A DNA stretch of 40,395 nucleotides from Billgrantia desiderata (GCA_011742915.1 JAAQTN010000047.1:1-40395), one strand, 5' to 3'. Counted from the stretch's first letter, positions 7,954-18,505 are shown. A program made the numbers and translations. Notes: generated from the sequence alone by a model not told the origin.

Positions 7954-8880
7954 TTAGAGCTTGCTCTCGAGCTCCGGCAGGATCTCGAACAGGTCGCCCA
8001 CCAGGCCGTAATCCGCGACCTGGAAGATCGGCGCCTCTTCGTCCTTGTTGATCGCCACGATCACCTTGGAGTCCTTCATGCCGGCCAGGTGCTGAATGGC
8101 ACCGGAAATACCCACGGCGATGTAGAGCTCCGGCGCGACGATCTTGCCGGTCTGCCCCACCTGCATGTCGTTGGGCACGAAGCCGGCGTCCACCGCCGCC
8201 CGCGAGGCCCCGATGGCGGCACCCAGCTTGTCGGCGATACCGTCGAGCAGCTTGAAGTTCTCGCCGCTGCCCATGCCGCGTCCGCCGGAGATGACCACCT
8301 TGGCCGCTGCCAGTTCGGGACGGTCGCTCTGGGCCAGCTCCTGCTTGACGAAGGCGGACTGACGGTTCTCCACCACCGTGTCGACGCTCTCGATGGCGGC
8401 ACTATTCCCTTCGCCCACGGCATCGAAGCCGGTGCTGCGCACGGTGATCACCTTGAGGCTGTCGGCGCTCTGCACCGTGGCGATGGCGTTGCCGGCGTAG
8501 ATCGGACGCTTGAAGGTGTCGGCGTCGACCACTTCGACGATCTCGGAGAGCTGGCTGACGTCCTTCAGCGCGGCAACCCGCGGCAGCACGTTCTTGCCGG
8601 TGGTGGAGGCGGCGGCCAGCACGTGGCGGTAGTCGCCGGCCAGCTCGACCAGCAGCGCGCCCATGGGCTCGGCCAGCTGGTGGGCGTAGACGGCGTGGTC
8701 GGCCACGCGGACCTTGCTCACGCCGTCGAGCTTGGCAGCGGCCTCGGCCACGGCGCCGACGTTCTCGCCGGCGACCAGCACGTCGATATCGCCGCCGATG
8801 GCCTTGGCGGCAGCCACCACGTGGGCGGTGGCACCGGCGAGCTGGCCGTCATGATGTTCTGCTAAAACCAGGATGCTCAT
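7954..8880 (-). CDS. etfA: Electron transfer flavoprotein alpha subunit
   Basis: A 308-residue ETF alpha subunit. With EtfB it forms the FAD-containing carrier that collects electrons from acyl-CoA and other dehydrogenases and passes them to ETF-ubiquinone oxidoreductase. The N-terminal ETF fold begins [12 protein letters not shown]. The C-terminal FAD domain, from about residue 190, shows [13 protein letters not shown], then [31 protein letters not shown] and QHLAGMKDS, all canonical. Length is normal. It lies 13 bases after etfB on the same strand and ends at a terminator, so etfBA is a two-gene operon divergent from its partner enzyme gene at 10015. Confidence 0.97.
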   Translation of the reverse strand: MSILVLAEHHDGQLAGATAHVVAAAKAIGGDIDVLVAGENVGAVAEAAAKLDGVSKVRVADHAVYAHQLAEPMGALLVELAGDYRHVLAAASTTGKNVLPRVAALKDVSQLSEIVEVVDADTFKRPIYAGNAIATVQSADSLKVITVRSTGFDAVGEGNSAAIESVDTVVENRQSAFVKQELAQSDRPELAAAKVVISGGRGMGSGENFKLLDGIADKLGAAIGASRAAVDAGFVPNDMQVGQTGKIVAPELYIAVGISGAIQHLAGMKDSKVIVAINKDEEAPIFQVADYGLVGDLFEILPELESKL

Positions 8881-8893
8881 GCGATCGGCTCCC

Positions 8894-9643
8894 TCAAATC
8901 ACTTTGGCTTCGTTCTTCAACTTGTCCACGAGCTCGTCGACGGAGCCCACCTTGATGCCGCCCTTGCGCTCGGCCGGCGATTCGACCTTGAGCAGCGTGA
9001 GCTTGCTGGTCACCTCGACGCCGAGGTCGGCCGGGCTCTTGACGTCCAGCGGCTTCTTCTTGGCCTTCATGATGTCGGGCAGCTTGGCGTAGCGCGGCTC
9101 GTTGAGGCGCAGGTCGGTGGTGACGATGGCCGGCAGGGAAAGCGAAACGGTCTGCAGGCCGCCGTCGATCTCGCGGGTCACCTGCAGCTTGTCGCCTTCG
9201 ACCACCACCTCGGAGGCGAAGGTGCCCTGGGGCAGGCCAGCCAGCGCGGCCAGCATCTGGCCGGTCTGGTTGTTGTCGGTGTCGATGGCCTGCTTGCCGA
9301 GAATGACCAGCCCCGGCTGCTCCTCTTCTACCACCTTGGCCAGCAGCTTGGCCGCGGCCAGCGACTCGACGCGCTCTTCGGTCTCGACATGAATGGCCCG
9401 GTCGGCGCCCAGCGCCAGCGCGGTGCGCAGCTGCTCCTGGGCGGCCTTGGGACCGATGGTCACGGCGACCACTTCGGTGGCGACCCCGCGCTCCTTCAGC
9501 CGTACCGCCTCTTCCACGGCGATCTCGCAGAAGGGGTTCATGGCCATCTTGACGTTGGTGAGGTCGACGTCGGAGTGATCCGCCTTGACGCGGATCTTGA
9601 CGTTGTAGTCGATGACGCGTTTGACCGCGACGAGTACTTTCAT
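8894..9643 (-). CDS. etfB: Electron transfer flavoprotein beta subunit
   Basis: A 249-residue ETF beta subunit, which binds AMP and contacts partner dehydrogenases. It starts [20 protein letters not shown], shows [17 protein letters not shown], the [20 protein letters not shown] signature region, and the conserved [16 protein letters not shown] recognition-loop segment. A GAGG ribosome site precedes the ATG. It is the first gene of the etfBA pair. Its promoter must lie in the 371-base region shared with the divergent ETF-QO gene. Confidence 0.97.
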   Translation of the reverse strand: MKVLVAVKRVIDYNVKIRVKADHSDVDLTNVKMAMNPFCEIAVEEAVRLKERGVATEVVAVTIGPKAAQEQLRTALALGADRAIHVETEERVESLAAAKLLAKVVEEEQPGLVILGKQAIDTDNNQTGQMLAALAGLPQGTFASEVVVEGDKLQVTREIDGGLQTVSLSLPAIVTTDLRLNEPRYAKLPDIMKAKKKPLDVKSPADLGVEVTSKLTLLKVESPAERKGGIKVGSVDELVDKLKNEAKVI

Positions 9644-10014
9644 GGTGTCCTCGCTTGGTTCGATGGGTGAACCTTTTCGTTAGGGACTCGCTGACACCCA
9701 TGGCGTGCCGGGAAGATCAACGACTCCGCGATTCTGTCAGCATGCCTCAGCGCATTCCAGGGCATACCGTTTCATTCAAGCGTTTGATAGGTGCCGAATC
9801 AAAAAACCCTGCCAATGTGCCATAGCCACGACGTCGGCAACAATCCCCTTGCTGCAGGCCGAAGCGTGGAAACGTAGCACATAGGCATCGTAGGGGTATC
9901 CTGAGTCGTTTATTATGCCTATCATGGAGAATATCGAGAAGCAAACGACCGTTTTATTTTCTTTCGACGTTGGTGGTAGTCATCCGACGCCGAAGCCGAG
10001 GGAGGAACGAGTGG
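9644..10014. other. Divergent regulatory region of etfBA and ETF-QO
   Basis: This 371-base stretch lies between two divergent operons of the same pathway. I see no convincing gene in it; a 65-codon minus-strand frame has no family look. It holds an 8-base inverted repeat ATAGGCAT (9881-9888) and ATGCCTAT (9915-9922), 26 bases apart. A TATTAT hexamer (9911-9916) could be a -10 for the plus-strand gene, without a good -35. The inverted repeat may be an operator. Confidence 0.45.
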
Positions 10015-11685
10015 ATGTCTGAGCAAGTAGAACGCGATTCGATGGATTTCGACGTGGTGATCGTCGGTGCCGGCCCTTCCGGGCTGTCGGCCGCCTGCCG
10101 CCTGATGCAGCAGGCGGGCGAGGCCGGTCAGGAGCTGACGGTGTGCGTGGTGGAAAAAGGCTCCGAGGTCGGCGCCCACATCCTCTCGGGCGCCGTGTTC
10201 GAGCCCCGCGCGCTGGCCGAGCTGTTCCCCGACTGGGAAGAGCGTGGCGCTCCGCTGACCACCCCCGCCACCCGCGATGAGGTCTACCTGCTCAAGGATG
10301 CCGAAAAGGCTCATAAGCTGCCCAATGCCCTGGTACCCAAGAGCATGCACAACACCGGCGGCGACATGAAGCGCTACGTGATCAGCGCCGGCAACCTGTG
10401 CCGCTGGCTGGCCGAGCAGGCCGAGGGGCTGGGCGTCGAGGTGTTCCCCGGCTTCGCTGCCCAGGAAGTGCTGCACGACGAGGACGGCACGGTACGCGGC
10501 ATCCTCATCGGCGACATGGGCGTGGCCGCCGACGGCACCCCCAAGGACAGCTATACCCCGGGCATGGAGCTGCGCGCCAAGTACACCCTGTTCGCCGAAG
10601 GCGCACGCGGCCATCTGGGCAAGAGTCTGATCTCGCGCTTCAAGCTCGATGAGGGCCGCGATCCCCAGCATTACGGCATCGGCCTCAAGGAGCTGTGGGA
10701 CATTCCCGCCGAGCAGCACGAACCGGGGCTGGTCCTGCACGGCTCGGGCTGGCCGCTGGCCAAGGACACCCACGGCGGCTGGTTCCTCTATCACGCCGAG
10801 AATAATCAGGTAGTGGTCGGTCTGATCATGGACCTCTCCTACCAGAATCCCTGGCTCTCGCCGTTCGACGAGTTCCAGCGCATGAAGCACCATCCGGTAC
10901 TGGCCAAGCACCTCGCGGGTGGCAAGCGCGTGGCCTACGGCGCGCGGGCCATCACCAAAGGCGGCCTCAACTGCCTGCCGAAGATGACCTTTCCCGGCGG
11001 CCTGTTGATCGGCTGCGATGCCGGCACGCTCAACTTCGCCAAGATCAAGGGCCTGCATACGGCGATGAAGTCCGGCCTGGTGGCCGGCGAAGCGGTGTTC
11101 GAAGCGATTGCCGCCGGCGATGAAGGCGGCCGGGAACTGACCGCCTTCAACGAGAAGTGGGAAGCGAGCTGGGCCTACGCCGAGCTCAAGGAAACCGCCA
11201 GCTTCGGCCCGGCGATCCACAAGTACGGCACCGTGGGCGGCGGCGCCTACAACTTCGTCAATCAGCTGCTGGGTGGCAAGCTGCCCAATCTGCACGACAC
11301 CACTCCGGATCATGCCGCTCTCAAGCCGGCCGCCGAGTTCGAGAAGATCGACTACCCCAAACCCGACGGCAAGCTCTCCTTCGACAAGCTCTCCTCGGTG
11401 TTCCTGTCCAACACCAACCACGAGGAGGATCAGCCGAGCCATCTGCAGCTGCTGGACCCGGAGCTCCCCATTCGCGAGAACCTGCCCAAGTACGCCGAGC
11501 CGGCCCAGCGCTACTGCCCGGCCGGGGTCTACGAGGTGGTCGAGGACGACGACGGCAAGCCGCGCTTCCAGATCAACTTCCAGAACTGCGTGCACTGCAA
11601 GACCTGCGACATCAAGGACCCGGCGCAGAACATTCGCTGGGTGGCGCCGGAGGGCGGCGGCGGGCCCAACTATCCCAATATGTAA
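10015..11685 (+). CDS. Electron transfer flavoprotein-ubiquinone oxidoreductase
   Basis: A 556-residue ETF-QO, the membrane-associated FAD and 4Fe-4S enzyme that oxidises reduced ETF and reduces ubiquinone. The FAD-binding GAGPSGLSAA motif is at residues 18-27, HILSGAVFEPRAL follows, and the central domain includes GLKELW and TKGGLNCLPKMTFPGG. The C-terminal iron-sulfur part carries a cysteine in YCPAGVYEV and the CVHCKTCDIKDP cluster motif, and ends WVAPEGGGGPNYPNM, as in the family. I start at MSEQVE, which follows GGGAGGAACGAG; the longer frame upstream is unlikely. A strong terminator follows 34 bases after the stop, so it is a single-gene transcript divergent from etfBA. Confidence 0.96.
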   Translation: MSEQVERDSMDFDVVIVGAGPSGLSAACRLMQQAGEAGQELTVCVVEKGSEVGAHILSGAVFEPRALAELFPDWEERGAPLTTPATRDEVYLLKDAEKAHKLPNALVPKSMHNTGGDMKRYVISAGNLCRWLAEQAEGLGVEVFPGFAAQEVLHDEDGTVRGILIGDMGVAADGTPKDSYTPGMELRAKYTLFAEGARGHLGKSLISRFKLDEGRDPQHYGIGLKELWDIPAEQHEPGLVLHGSGWPLAKDTHGGWFLYHAENNQVVVGLIMDLSYQNPWLSPFDEFQRMKHHPVLAKHLAGGKRVAYGARAITKGGLNCLPKMTFPGGLLIGCDAGTLNFAKIKGLHTAMKSGLVAGEAVFEAIAAGDEGGRELTAFNEKWEASWAYAELKETASFGPAIHKYGTVGGGAYNFVNQLLGGKLPNLHDTTPDHAALKPAAEFEKIDYPKPDGKLSFDKLSSVFLSNTNHEEDQPSHLQLLDPELPIRENLPKYAEPAQRYCPAGVYEVVEDDDGKPRFQINFQNCVHCKTCDIKDPAQNIRWVAPEGGGGPNYPNM

Positions 11686-11719
11686 GTGACGGCTCCGCTG
11701 CTGAGCTGCAGCCGACGAG

Positions 11720-11750
11720 AAGGGCGTGCCACACGGCACGCCCTTTTCTT
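11720..11750 (+). terminator. Terminator after ETF-QO gene
   Basis: An 11-base-pair stem AAGGGCGTGCC/GGCACGCCCTT with a 4-base loop is followed by TTCTT. It is a clear intrinsic terminator for the plus strand, between ETF-QO and the convergent wbpE. Confidence 0.9.
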
Positions 11751-11774
11751 CATTCCTTTACCTGTACCATCTCT

Positions 11775-12863
11775 TCAACCCAGCACTTTCACCAGCGCCT
11801 CGACCACCTGCCGCTGCTGCCCCGCCTCGAGGTAGGGGTGCATCGGAAGACTCAGAATCTCCTGACATACCGTCTCGGTGACCGGCAGGCTGCAGTCGAG
11901 ATCGGCCACGGCGGGCTGATGGTTGAGCGGTAGCGGATAATGCACCGCCGTGGGGATCCCGCTGTCGGCAAGCTTCGCCTGAACGTCGTCGCGTCGCGGT
12001 ACGCGAATGCTGTACTGCGCATGCACGCTGGTGTTGCCGGGCGCCAGGCAAGGCGCGTCGACGACGCCGGTCTCGGCCAGCAGCGCAGCGTAGCGCTCGG
12101 CCACCTGCTGTCGGAGCGTCACCTCCTCGTCGAACAGCTCGAGCTTGGCCAGCAGGATGGCAGCCTGGAGGGTATCCAGGCGACTGTTCATGCCAACCCG
12201 GGTGTGATGATAACGGCGCGCTTCGCCATGACGGGCAACGAGGCGCACCTTCTCGGCAAGCTCGCCGTCGTCGGTGAACACCGCACCGCCGTCGCCGTAG
12301 GCGCCCAGCGGTTTGCTGGGGAAAAAGCTGGTGCAGGCAATATGCGACAGCCCGCAGGAGCGTCGTCCGTGACGGGTGGCGCCGAAGCTCTGCGCAGCAT
12401 CCTCCACCACCGCCAGGCCATGCTGACGGGCCAGCGCCCCGATGGCTTCCATGTCGGCGCACTGGCCGAACATCGAGACCGGCATGATGGCACGGGTGCG
12501 CGGGGTGATCGCCGCCTCGACAGCCTCGGGATCGATCAGATAGGTGTAGAGATCGATATCGACGAAGACCGGCCTGGCGCCGGCCAGCACCACGCTCTCG
12601 GCGCTGGCGATGAAGGTGAAGCCGGGTACGATCACTTCGTCCCCCGCTCCGATATCGAGCGCCATCAGAGCGATCTGCAACGCATCGGTGCCGTTGGCAC
12701 AGCCGATGCAGTGTGGCACGCCGACATAGTCGGCCAGGCGACGCTCCAGCTCGGCCACTTCCGGCCCCATGACGTAGCGGCCATGAGCCAGTACGCCCTG
12801 AATGGCAGCATCCAGTCGAGGTTTGATGCGCGCCTGCTGCGCGGCAAGATCGATGAAGTTCAC
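11775..12863 (-). CDS. wbpE: WbpE-like sugar aminotransferase (DegT/DnrJ family)
   Basis: A PLP-dependent aminotransferase of about 362 residues. WbpE converts the 3-keto sugar made by WbpB into UDP-2-acetamido-3-amino-2,3-dideoxyglucuronate, a step toward diacetamido-mannuronic acid in O-antigen. The sequence closely follows WbpE as I remember it: FIDLAAQQARIKPRLDAAI, HGRYVMGPEVAELE, CANGTDALQIALMAL, the VVEDAAQSFGA block, PLP lysine in SFFPSKPLGAYGDGGA, and GMNSRLDTLQAAIL. The GTG at 12863 gives the family N-terminus; a longer in-frame ATG at 12902 would add 13 unlikely residues. It lies 10 bases after broken wbpB and just before the ETF-QO terminator. The other pathway genes (wbpA, wbpD, wbpI) are not in the window. 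Confidence 0.88.
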   Translation of the reverse strand: MNFIDLAAQQARIKPRLDAAIQGVLAHGRYVMGPEVAELERRLADYVGVPHCIGCANGTDALQIALMALDIGAGDEVIVPGFTFIASAESVVLAGARPVFVDIDLYTYLIDPEAVEAAITPRTRAIMPVSMFGQCADMEAIGALARQHGLAVVEDAAQSFGATRHGRRSCGLSHIACTSFFPSKPLGAYGDGGAVFTDDGELAEKVRLVARHGEARRYHHTRVGMNSRLDTLQAAILLAKLELFDEEVTLRQQVAERYAALLAETGVVDAPCLAPGNTSVHAQYSIRVPRRDDVQAKLADSGIPTAVHYPLPLNHQPAVADLDCSLPVTETVCQEILSLPMHPYLEAGQQRQVVEALVKVLG

Positions 12864-12873
12864 AGGCAGCCCC

Positions 12874-13881
<1,008 letters not shown>

Positions 13882-13931
13882 TCATCTCCATTGAACCAGC
13901 GGCTGACGGTACATGCCAGCCGCGGGGGGAT

Positions 13932-14768
13932 TCAAGCGTTCCCTCTTCCTGAGCGTGCCACCGGCCGGGACGGATCGCGAACCCACTCGCTCCAGGAGCC
14001 CGCATAGAGTCGTGGCAGGGTACGTCCGGCAACGGCATAGGCAAGAATGTTGTGGCAGGCAGTAACCCCGGAACCGCAGTAGGCCACGATGGCCTCGGCC
14101 CTCGGCAGCTCGGCCTCCAGCGCCTCTGGCGCCTTGAAGCGGCCGGTGTCGGCGAGATTGGCGGCACTGGGACGACACACTGCCCCGGGAATGTGGCCGG
14201 CGACCGGATCGATGGGCTCCGCTTCGCCGCGATAGCGCTCCTCGCTGCGGGCGTCCACCTTGAGCTCGCGCCCCGAAAACACCTCGTCGGCGGCGATACG
14301 TGCGCTGTCGTCGAAGATTGGTTGCCACTGGCTCGGCTCGGGCAGCGGCTCCTGGCCAAGCACCAGCTCACCGCCCGCCTCCTGCCAGGCCTTTAGCCCA
14401 CCGTCGAGCACACGCACGTCGGGGTGCCCGGCCCAGATGGCCAGCATCCACCACGCCCGCGCCGCCGCCAGCTGTCCGCCCATGTCGTCCAATACCACGA
14501 CGGGGCGCTGCGGGGTCACACCCAGGCGCCGCAGGGTGGCGGCAAAGTCATCGGCAGACGGCAAGGGATGTCGACCGCCGGCGCCAGGCTCGGCCGCCAA
14601 GTCACGATCGAGGTCGAGATGTAGACTGCCCGGCACGTGACCTGCCTCCCACAGGCGGCGACCGGCATCGAGATCACCCAGTCTTGCGCGACAGTCGAAT
14701 ACCTGCGGTGCTCCTTCCTGTTCCAGCGCTTGCGCCAGCTCCGTGGCGGTGATCAGTACCTGTCTCAT
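13932..14768 (-). CDS. sseA: 3-mercaptopyruvate sulfurtransferase
   Basis: A 278-residue two-domain rhodanese. It moves sulfur from 3-mercaptopyruvate to a thiol or cyanide acceptor. The first, inactive domain covers about residues 1-135, and the second carries the active cysteine in the loop CGSGVTACHN near residue 235. This loop (CGSGVTA) marks mercaptopyruvate sulfurtransferases; thiosulfate rhodaneses have CRKGVT. Other marks are VDARSEERYRGEAEPIDP and GHIPGA. The start MRQVLITATEL follows AAGGAG; a longer frame upstream is not needed. Same strand as its neighbours, about 40 bases after the helicase gene. Confidence 0.92.
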   Translation of the reverse strand: MRQVLITATELAQALEQEGAPQVFDCRARLGDLDAGRRLWEAGHVPGSLHLDLDRDLAAEPGAGGRHPLPSADDFAATLRRLGVTPQRPVVVLDDMGGQLAAARAWWMLAIWAGHPDVRVLDGGLKAWQEAGGELVLGQEPLPEPSQWQPIFDDSARIAADEVFSGRELKVDARSEERYRGEAEPIDPVAGHIPGAVCRPSAANLADTGRFKAPEALEAELPRAEAIVAYCGSGVTACHNILAYAVAGRTLPRLYAGSWSEWVRDPSRPVARSGRGNA

Positions 14769-14809
14769 GCATGTTCTCCTTGGGCCAGCTAGCGCTCCTT
14801 GGGAGCCAA

Positions 14810-17017
14810 CTAGGAAGTGGCGGCCTCGGCAGTCAATATCTCGATGGGAGCGCGGCACGCCAGCAGCCGGCGCCGGCCGGCCTGTATGAAGTTTACCTCG
14901 ATTACAGGATCGTCTGGATTGCCCTCCACCACCACTACCTCACCCTCGCCGAACACCGCATGGCGCAGCCGCAGCCCGGGGCGATAACGCTGAACCGCAT
15001 AGCCGGCGGTGGGCTCGGCCAGTGCGGGCTCACGTGGCACCAGCGCTATCTCGTCTCGCCCCAGGGCAGCGAGATAACGCAATACCAGGTCGGGCGACGT
15101 CACGCCGAGCGGAGCCGACGTCTCCTGCGCTGCCGCCAGCCGGGCAGCGACCTGCCGGCATTCCAGCCACTGCGTCTCGCCGATGAAACGGCTGGGGCGA
15201 TGGTCGCCGCTGTCGTGCAGCAGCAGCAGATGCTCCCGCGCCCGGGTCACGGCCACGTAGAACAGCCGCCGCTCCTCTTCCAGCCGCTCCGCCGACAAGG
15301 GGTTGTCGCGACTGTAATGAGGAAAGTCCTCCTCGTTGACGCCGGCCACCATGACCAGCGGCCATTCGAGCCCCTTGGCGCCGTGCACGGTGGTGATCAG
15401 GACGCCGTCGTCGCGATTCTCGACGGGCCGCTCGAGCAGCTCGATGAAGGCCTCGATATCCGAGGTCTCTCCTGCCTGCTCCACCAGCACGTCGAGCAGG
15501 CGCACGTCCTCTTCGCCCTTCTCGCGCCTTGCGGCGGCTCGCTTGAGCACCTTTTCGGCATCCAGCGCATCGACCACATGCGCCAGCAGCCGGGCCGGGG
15601 ACCAGGCACCGAGACGCGGCAGCTCGCACAGCAGCGTCCAGCGCCGCTTGAGGTTGCGCCGCTGCATCGGCTTGAGTCCGGCCAGCAGGGGATCGTCCCG
15701 CTCGGGGTACTGCTGCGTATGGGCCAGGCGCTGGGCCAGCGCCGCCAGACGTTCGCGGGCAACGAAAGGGGTCGGCTGCTCCAACAAACGCAACAGATGG
15801 CCCGGGTCGTGCAGCAGCGCCGGCGTTTGCGAAAGCCGCAGGTAGCCGGCCAGCGCCTGCACCAGCGGCAGGCGAAAGACGAAGCGATCCTCGCGGGCCA
15901 GGCGGAACGGAATGCCGGCCTGCAGCAGCTGCAGTTGCACGGGCACCGACAGCGCCCAGCTGCGCACCAGCAGGCATGCCTCGCTCAGCGCCCTGCCGCC
16001 CTGCCGCCAACGCTCCAGGGTCGCCAACAGCGCTGCCTTGCCCTGCTCGACGGCAATCTCGGTGACCGGGTTGTCGGGAGCGGCCAGACACAGCTGGTCG
16101 GGCCTTCGCCGGTTGGCGGCGATGGCATGGTTGGCCAGCAGCGCCAGCGAGTGGCCATGGCGGAAGGTGGTCGAGAGCGGATAGTCGGTCGCCGCGCCGA
16201 AGGTGGCGCTGAAGTGCTCGCGCATGGTATCGGGATGCGCGCCACGCCATTCGTAGATGCACTGGTTGGCATCGCCCACGGCCATGACGTCTGCGCTGCG
16301 CCCCGCCAGCAGGGCCAACAGGCGCAACTGGGCCTGATTGATGTCCTGATACTCGTCGACGATCGCCTGGTCGAGATAGCCCTCCACCCTTCCGACCAGG
16401 GCAGAGTCGGTTTCCAGCGCCCGCAGCGGACGGTAGAGCAGGTCGGAGTAGGTCATCAGGCCATGCTCGGCGAGCAGCGCCTCGAGACGCTCGAAGGCTG
16501 CGGCGAAGTGCTCGCAGCCCTCGTCGAGGTCGAGCCGCTCGAGCAGCGTGGCGGCAGGCAGCATCTCGGCCTTCACCAGGCCGCAGAAGTGCGCCAACGC
16601 CTCGAGGGTATCGCCCTCGAGGGCCATGTCACGCCGCTCGCCGTCCTCCAGCACCTCCAGGGTCGCCTGGCGCAGCAGACGCTCCACCTGCCAGTCGGCG
16701 GAAATCAATCGGCGTGGGGCCAGCGCGCCCCAGCGGGTCAGGCTCTGGGTCAGGCGGTGGCCGAGGGAGTGGAAGGTACGTACGTCGGGCAGACGCTGAC
16801 CGGTGGGTGCCATCTCGATCAGCCTGCGCTGGAAGTCCTCGCGCGCCGAGCGGTTGAACATCAGCACCAGGATGCGCTGCGCCGGTACGCCCTGCTCCAG
16901 CAGGTGCAGCACGCGAGCGACCAGCGTGGTCGTCTTGCCGGCGCCCGCCACCGCCGATACCCTGGCGTGCCCGGCGCCGTGTTCGACGACGGCACGCTGC
17001 TCCGCGGTCAGCCTCAC
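14810..17017 (-). CDS. UvrD/Rep-type superfamily 1 helicase
   Basis: An ATP-driven SF1A helicase of about 735 residues. Motifs in order: Q-motif region LTAEQRAVVEHG, Walker A AVAGAGKTTT near residue 22, motif Ia FNRSAREDF, motif II VDEYQDINQAQ, motif III GDANQCIYEWRGA, motif IV STTFRHGHSL, motif V TTVHGAKGLEWPLV, and motif VI FYVAVTRARE. The C-terminal 60 residues (RHAVFGEGEVVVVEG and on) form a small beta domain like that at the end of UvrD/PcrA. It is not the closest match to housekeeping UvrD and has no nuclease domain that I can see. I start at GTG 17017, whose bases overlap the stop of the DUF1285 gene (GTGA), suggesting coupled translation. Role in DNA repair or recombination is inferred from the family. 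Confidence 0.9.
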   Translation of the reverse strand: MRLTAEQRAVVEHGAGHARVSAVAGAGKTTTLVARVLHLLEQGVPAQRILVLMFNRSAREDFQRRLIEMAPTGQRLPDVRTFHSLGHRLTQSLTRWGALAPRRLISADWQVERLLRQATLEVLEDGERRDMALEGDTLEALAHFCGLVKAEMLPAATLLERLDLDEGCEHFAAAFERLEALLAEHGLMTYSDLLYRPLRALETDSALVGRVEGYLDQAIVDEYQDINQAQLRLLALLAGRSADVMAVGDANQCIYEWRGAHPDTMREHFSATFGAATDYPLSTTFRHGHSLALLANHAIAANRRRPDQLCLAAPDNPVTEIAVEQGKAALLATLERWRQGGRALSEACLLVRSWALSVPVQLQLLQAGIPFRLAREDRFVFRLPLVQALAGYLRLSQTPALLHDPGHLLRLLEQPTPFVARERLAALAQRLAHTQQYPERDDPLLAGLKPMQRRNLKRRWTLLCELPRLGAWSPARLLAHVVDALDAEKVLKRAAARREKGEEDVRLLDVLVEQAGETSDIEAFIELLERPVENRDDGVLITTVHGAKGLEWPLVMVAGVNEEDFPHYSRDNPLSAERLEEERRLFYVAVTRAREHLLLLHDSGDHRPSRFIGETQWLECRQVAARLAAAQETSAPLGVTSPDLVLRYLAALGRDEIALVPREPALAEPTAGYAVQRYRPGLRLRHAVFGEGEVVVVEGNPDDPVIEVNFIQAGRRRLLACRAPIEILTAEAATS

Positions 17018-17571
17018 GAGGCCTCGGCGGGCAGTTCGCCCAGAGGCTGCCAGCAACCGGCACTGGTCAGGCCGAGCTCGGTGCTGCCGTCGCTCCTGGG
17101 GCGCTGTTCGGCAGCTTCCACCAGACGGTAATAGACGTTGCGCCCGAGGCGCGCCGCGAGACCGAAGCGCACCGGCACTTCGGGCACCTGGGCACCCTCG
17201 GGGGTGGCGCTGAGTCTCAGCCGATGCGTTTCATCCAGCCGCAGGCGGTCGCCGGCATGAGTGGTCAGCCACCAGCAGCCCGCGGCCTCGTCGTAGTCGG
17301 CATCCACCACCACGAAGGGGCGGTCGACCACGCGAATGCGCTGCTTTTCCACCGGCGTGACCAGATAGTATTCGCCATCCTCCTCACGCCGCAGCAGCGT
17401 CGAGAGCAGGCGAACCAGGCGCGGCCGTGTCATTTCACTGCCTTCATGGAACCAGCGCCCGTCGGCGGCGATCTCCAGGTCCATGTCGCCTGCCTGCCCC
17501 GGCTGCCAGCGCTCCAGCGGGGGAATGGCGCCATCGGGCTCGACGTGATTGAGCAGTGGATCCAGGTTCAT
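17014..17571 (-). CDS. DUF1285 family protein
   Basis: A 185-residue cytoplasmic protein of the DUF1285 family, whose function is not established. It shows GDMDLEIAADGRWFHEGSEM, RPRLVRLLSTLLRREEDGEY, YLVTPVEKQRIRVVDRPFVV and RLRLDETHRLRL, mostly beta-strand, as in the family. The start MNLDPLLNHVEPDG follows AAGGGGGGCG. It lies downstream of tatD (34 bases) and overlaps the helicase gene by four bases, so tatD, this gene and the helicase probably form one transcript. The family name is from recall of the sequence pattern. Confidence 0.82.
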   Translation of the reverse strand: MNLDPLLNHVEPDGAIPPLERWQPGQAGDMDLEIAADGRWFHEGSEMTRPRLVRLLSTLLRREEDGEYYLVTPVEKQRIRVVDRPFVVVDADYDEAAGCWWLTTHAGDRLRLDETHRLRLSATPEGAQVPEVPVRFGLAARLGRNVYYRLVEAAEQRPRSDGSTELGLTSAGCWQPLGELPAEAS

Positions 17572-17605
17572 ACGCCCCCCTTCGACATGAAGCTCCCTCT
17601 TCCTG

Positions 17606-18451
17606 CTACACCAGGCCGGCTCGGGCCAGGATGTCGCGCGTCTCGTCGCTGGGCTCGGGCGCCGCACCACGGAACAGGCGGTAGAAGTTGGCCGTGGTCT
17701 GCATGGCGACCTCCTCGACGCTGATGCCCCGCGCTTCGGCGATGCATTCGGCGACCTCCACCACCCAGGCCGGTTCGTTGGGCTTGCCGCGATACGGCAC
17801 CGGCGCCAGGTAGGGGCTGTCGGTCTCGATCAGCAGTCGGTCCAGGGGTACCCGGCGCGCCACTTCACGCAGCGATTCGGCGTTGCGGAAGGTGACGATA
17901 CCCGACAGCGAGATGTAGAAGCCGTGGCGCACCGCCTCCCGTGCCATCTCGAGATCCTCGGTGAAGCAGTGCAGCACCCCGCCGATGGCCGGATCGCTGT
18001 GCTCGCGTATCAGTTCCAGCGTCTCCTCGCGGGCGTCGCGGGTATGCACGATCACTGGCAGTTCGAGTTCGGTGGCGGCCACCAGCTGACGCCGGAAGCG
18101 CTCGCGCTGCACTTCCCGCGACGGCACCCGCTCCGGGGTCTTGTCGAGATAATGATAGTCCAGACCGCACTCGCCGATGGCCACCGCGCCGAAGTGCTCC
18201 GCGGCCTCCTTGATGGTATCGATCTCCGGCTCGCGCTCCAGCAGATGCAGCGGATGCACGCCGGCGGAGATCGCCACGTCGTCGTGCTCGCGGGCAATGG
18301 CGGCGAGAGTCGGCATGTCATCGAGCGTGACGGCAACGGCGAGGAACTGGCCTACGTCACGGGCCCGAGCGGCGGCCAGGGCGTCGGCAAGGTTGCCGTT
18401 ATGGGTAGCGGGGTCGAGGCGGTCCAGGTGACAGTGGGAATCGACGAACAT
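17606..18451 (-). CDS. TatD-family metal-dependent deoxyribonuclease
   Basis: A 281-residue TIM-barrel hydrolase of the TatD family. The metal site is visible: HCH in MFVDSHCHLDRLD, Glu in GECGLDYHYL, His in VHTRDA, His in HCFTED, and Asp in ETDSPYLAPVPYRGKPNEP. These enzymes cut DNA from the 3' end; some act on D-aminoacyl-tRNA. The start MFVDSHCHL is the family N-terminus, and the longer frame upstream is not used. In pseudomonads and relatives this gene follows pilZ directly. Here a 5-kb dicarboxylate/frd block separates them, with a terminator just upstream at 18506. Confidence 0.93.
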   Translation of the reverse strand: MFVDSHCHLDRLDPATHNGNLADALAAARARDVGQFLAVAVTLDDMPTLAAIAREHDDVAISAGVHPLHLLEREPEIDTIKEAAEHFGAVAIGECGLDYHYLDKTPERVPSREVQRERFRRQLVAATELELPVIVHTRDAREETLELIREHSDPAIGGVLHCFTEDLEMAREAVRHGFYISLSGIVTFRNAESLREVARRVPLDRLLIETDSPYLAPVPYRGKPNEPAWVVEVAECIAEARGISVEEVAMQTTANFYRLFRGAAPEPSDETRDILARAGLV

Positions 18452-18505
18452 GAGCGGCCGGATCTTCCTCTGGGATGTCAGGGGGAAAACGAGGGTATAC
18501 GAAAA

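Noticed and set aside
9747..9944. A 65-codon frame on the minus strand in the etf intergenic region
   Set aside because: No recognisable motif or good ribosome site, and it occupies the likely control region.
9922..11739. A 605-codon open frame on the minus strand
   Set aside because: It lies wholly across the ETF-QO gene, has no family motifs and is a GC-rich antisense shadow.
13899..13923. Hairpin GCGGCTG/CAGCCGC after sseA
   Set aside because: Seven base pairs with an 11-base loop and no T-run; too weak to call a terminator.
14771..17131. A 786-codon open frame on the plus strand
   Set aside because: It mirrors the helicase gene; its translation is Gln/Arg/Gly-rich and low in complexity, while the opposite strand has all helicase motifs.
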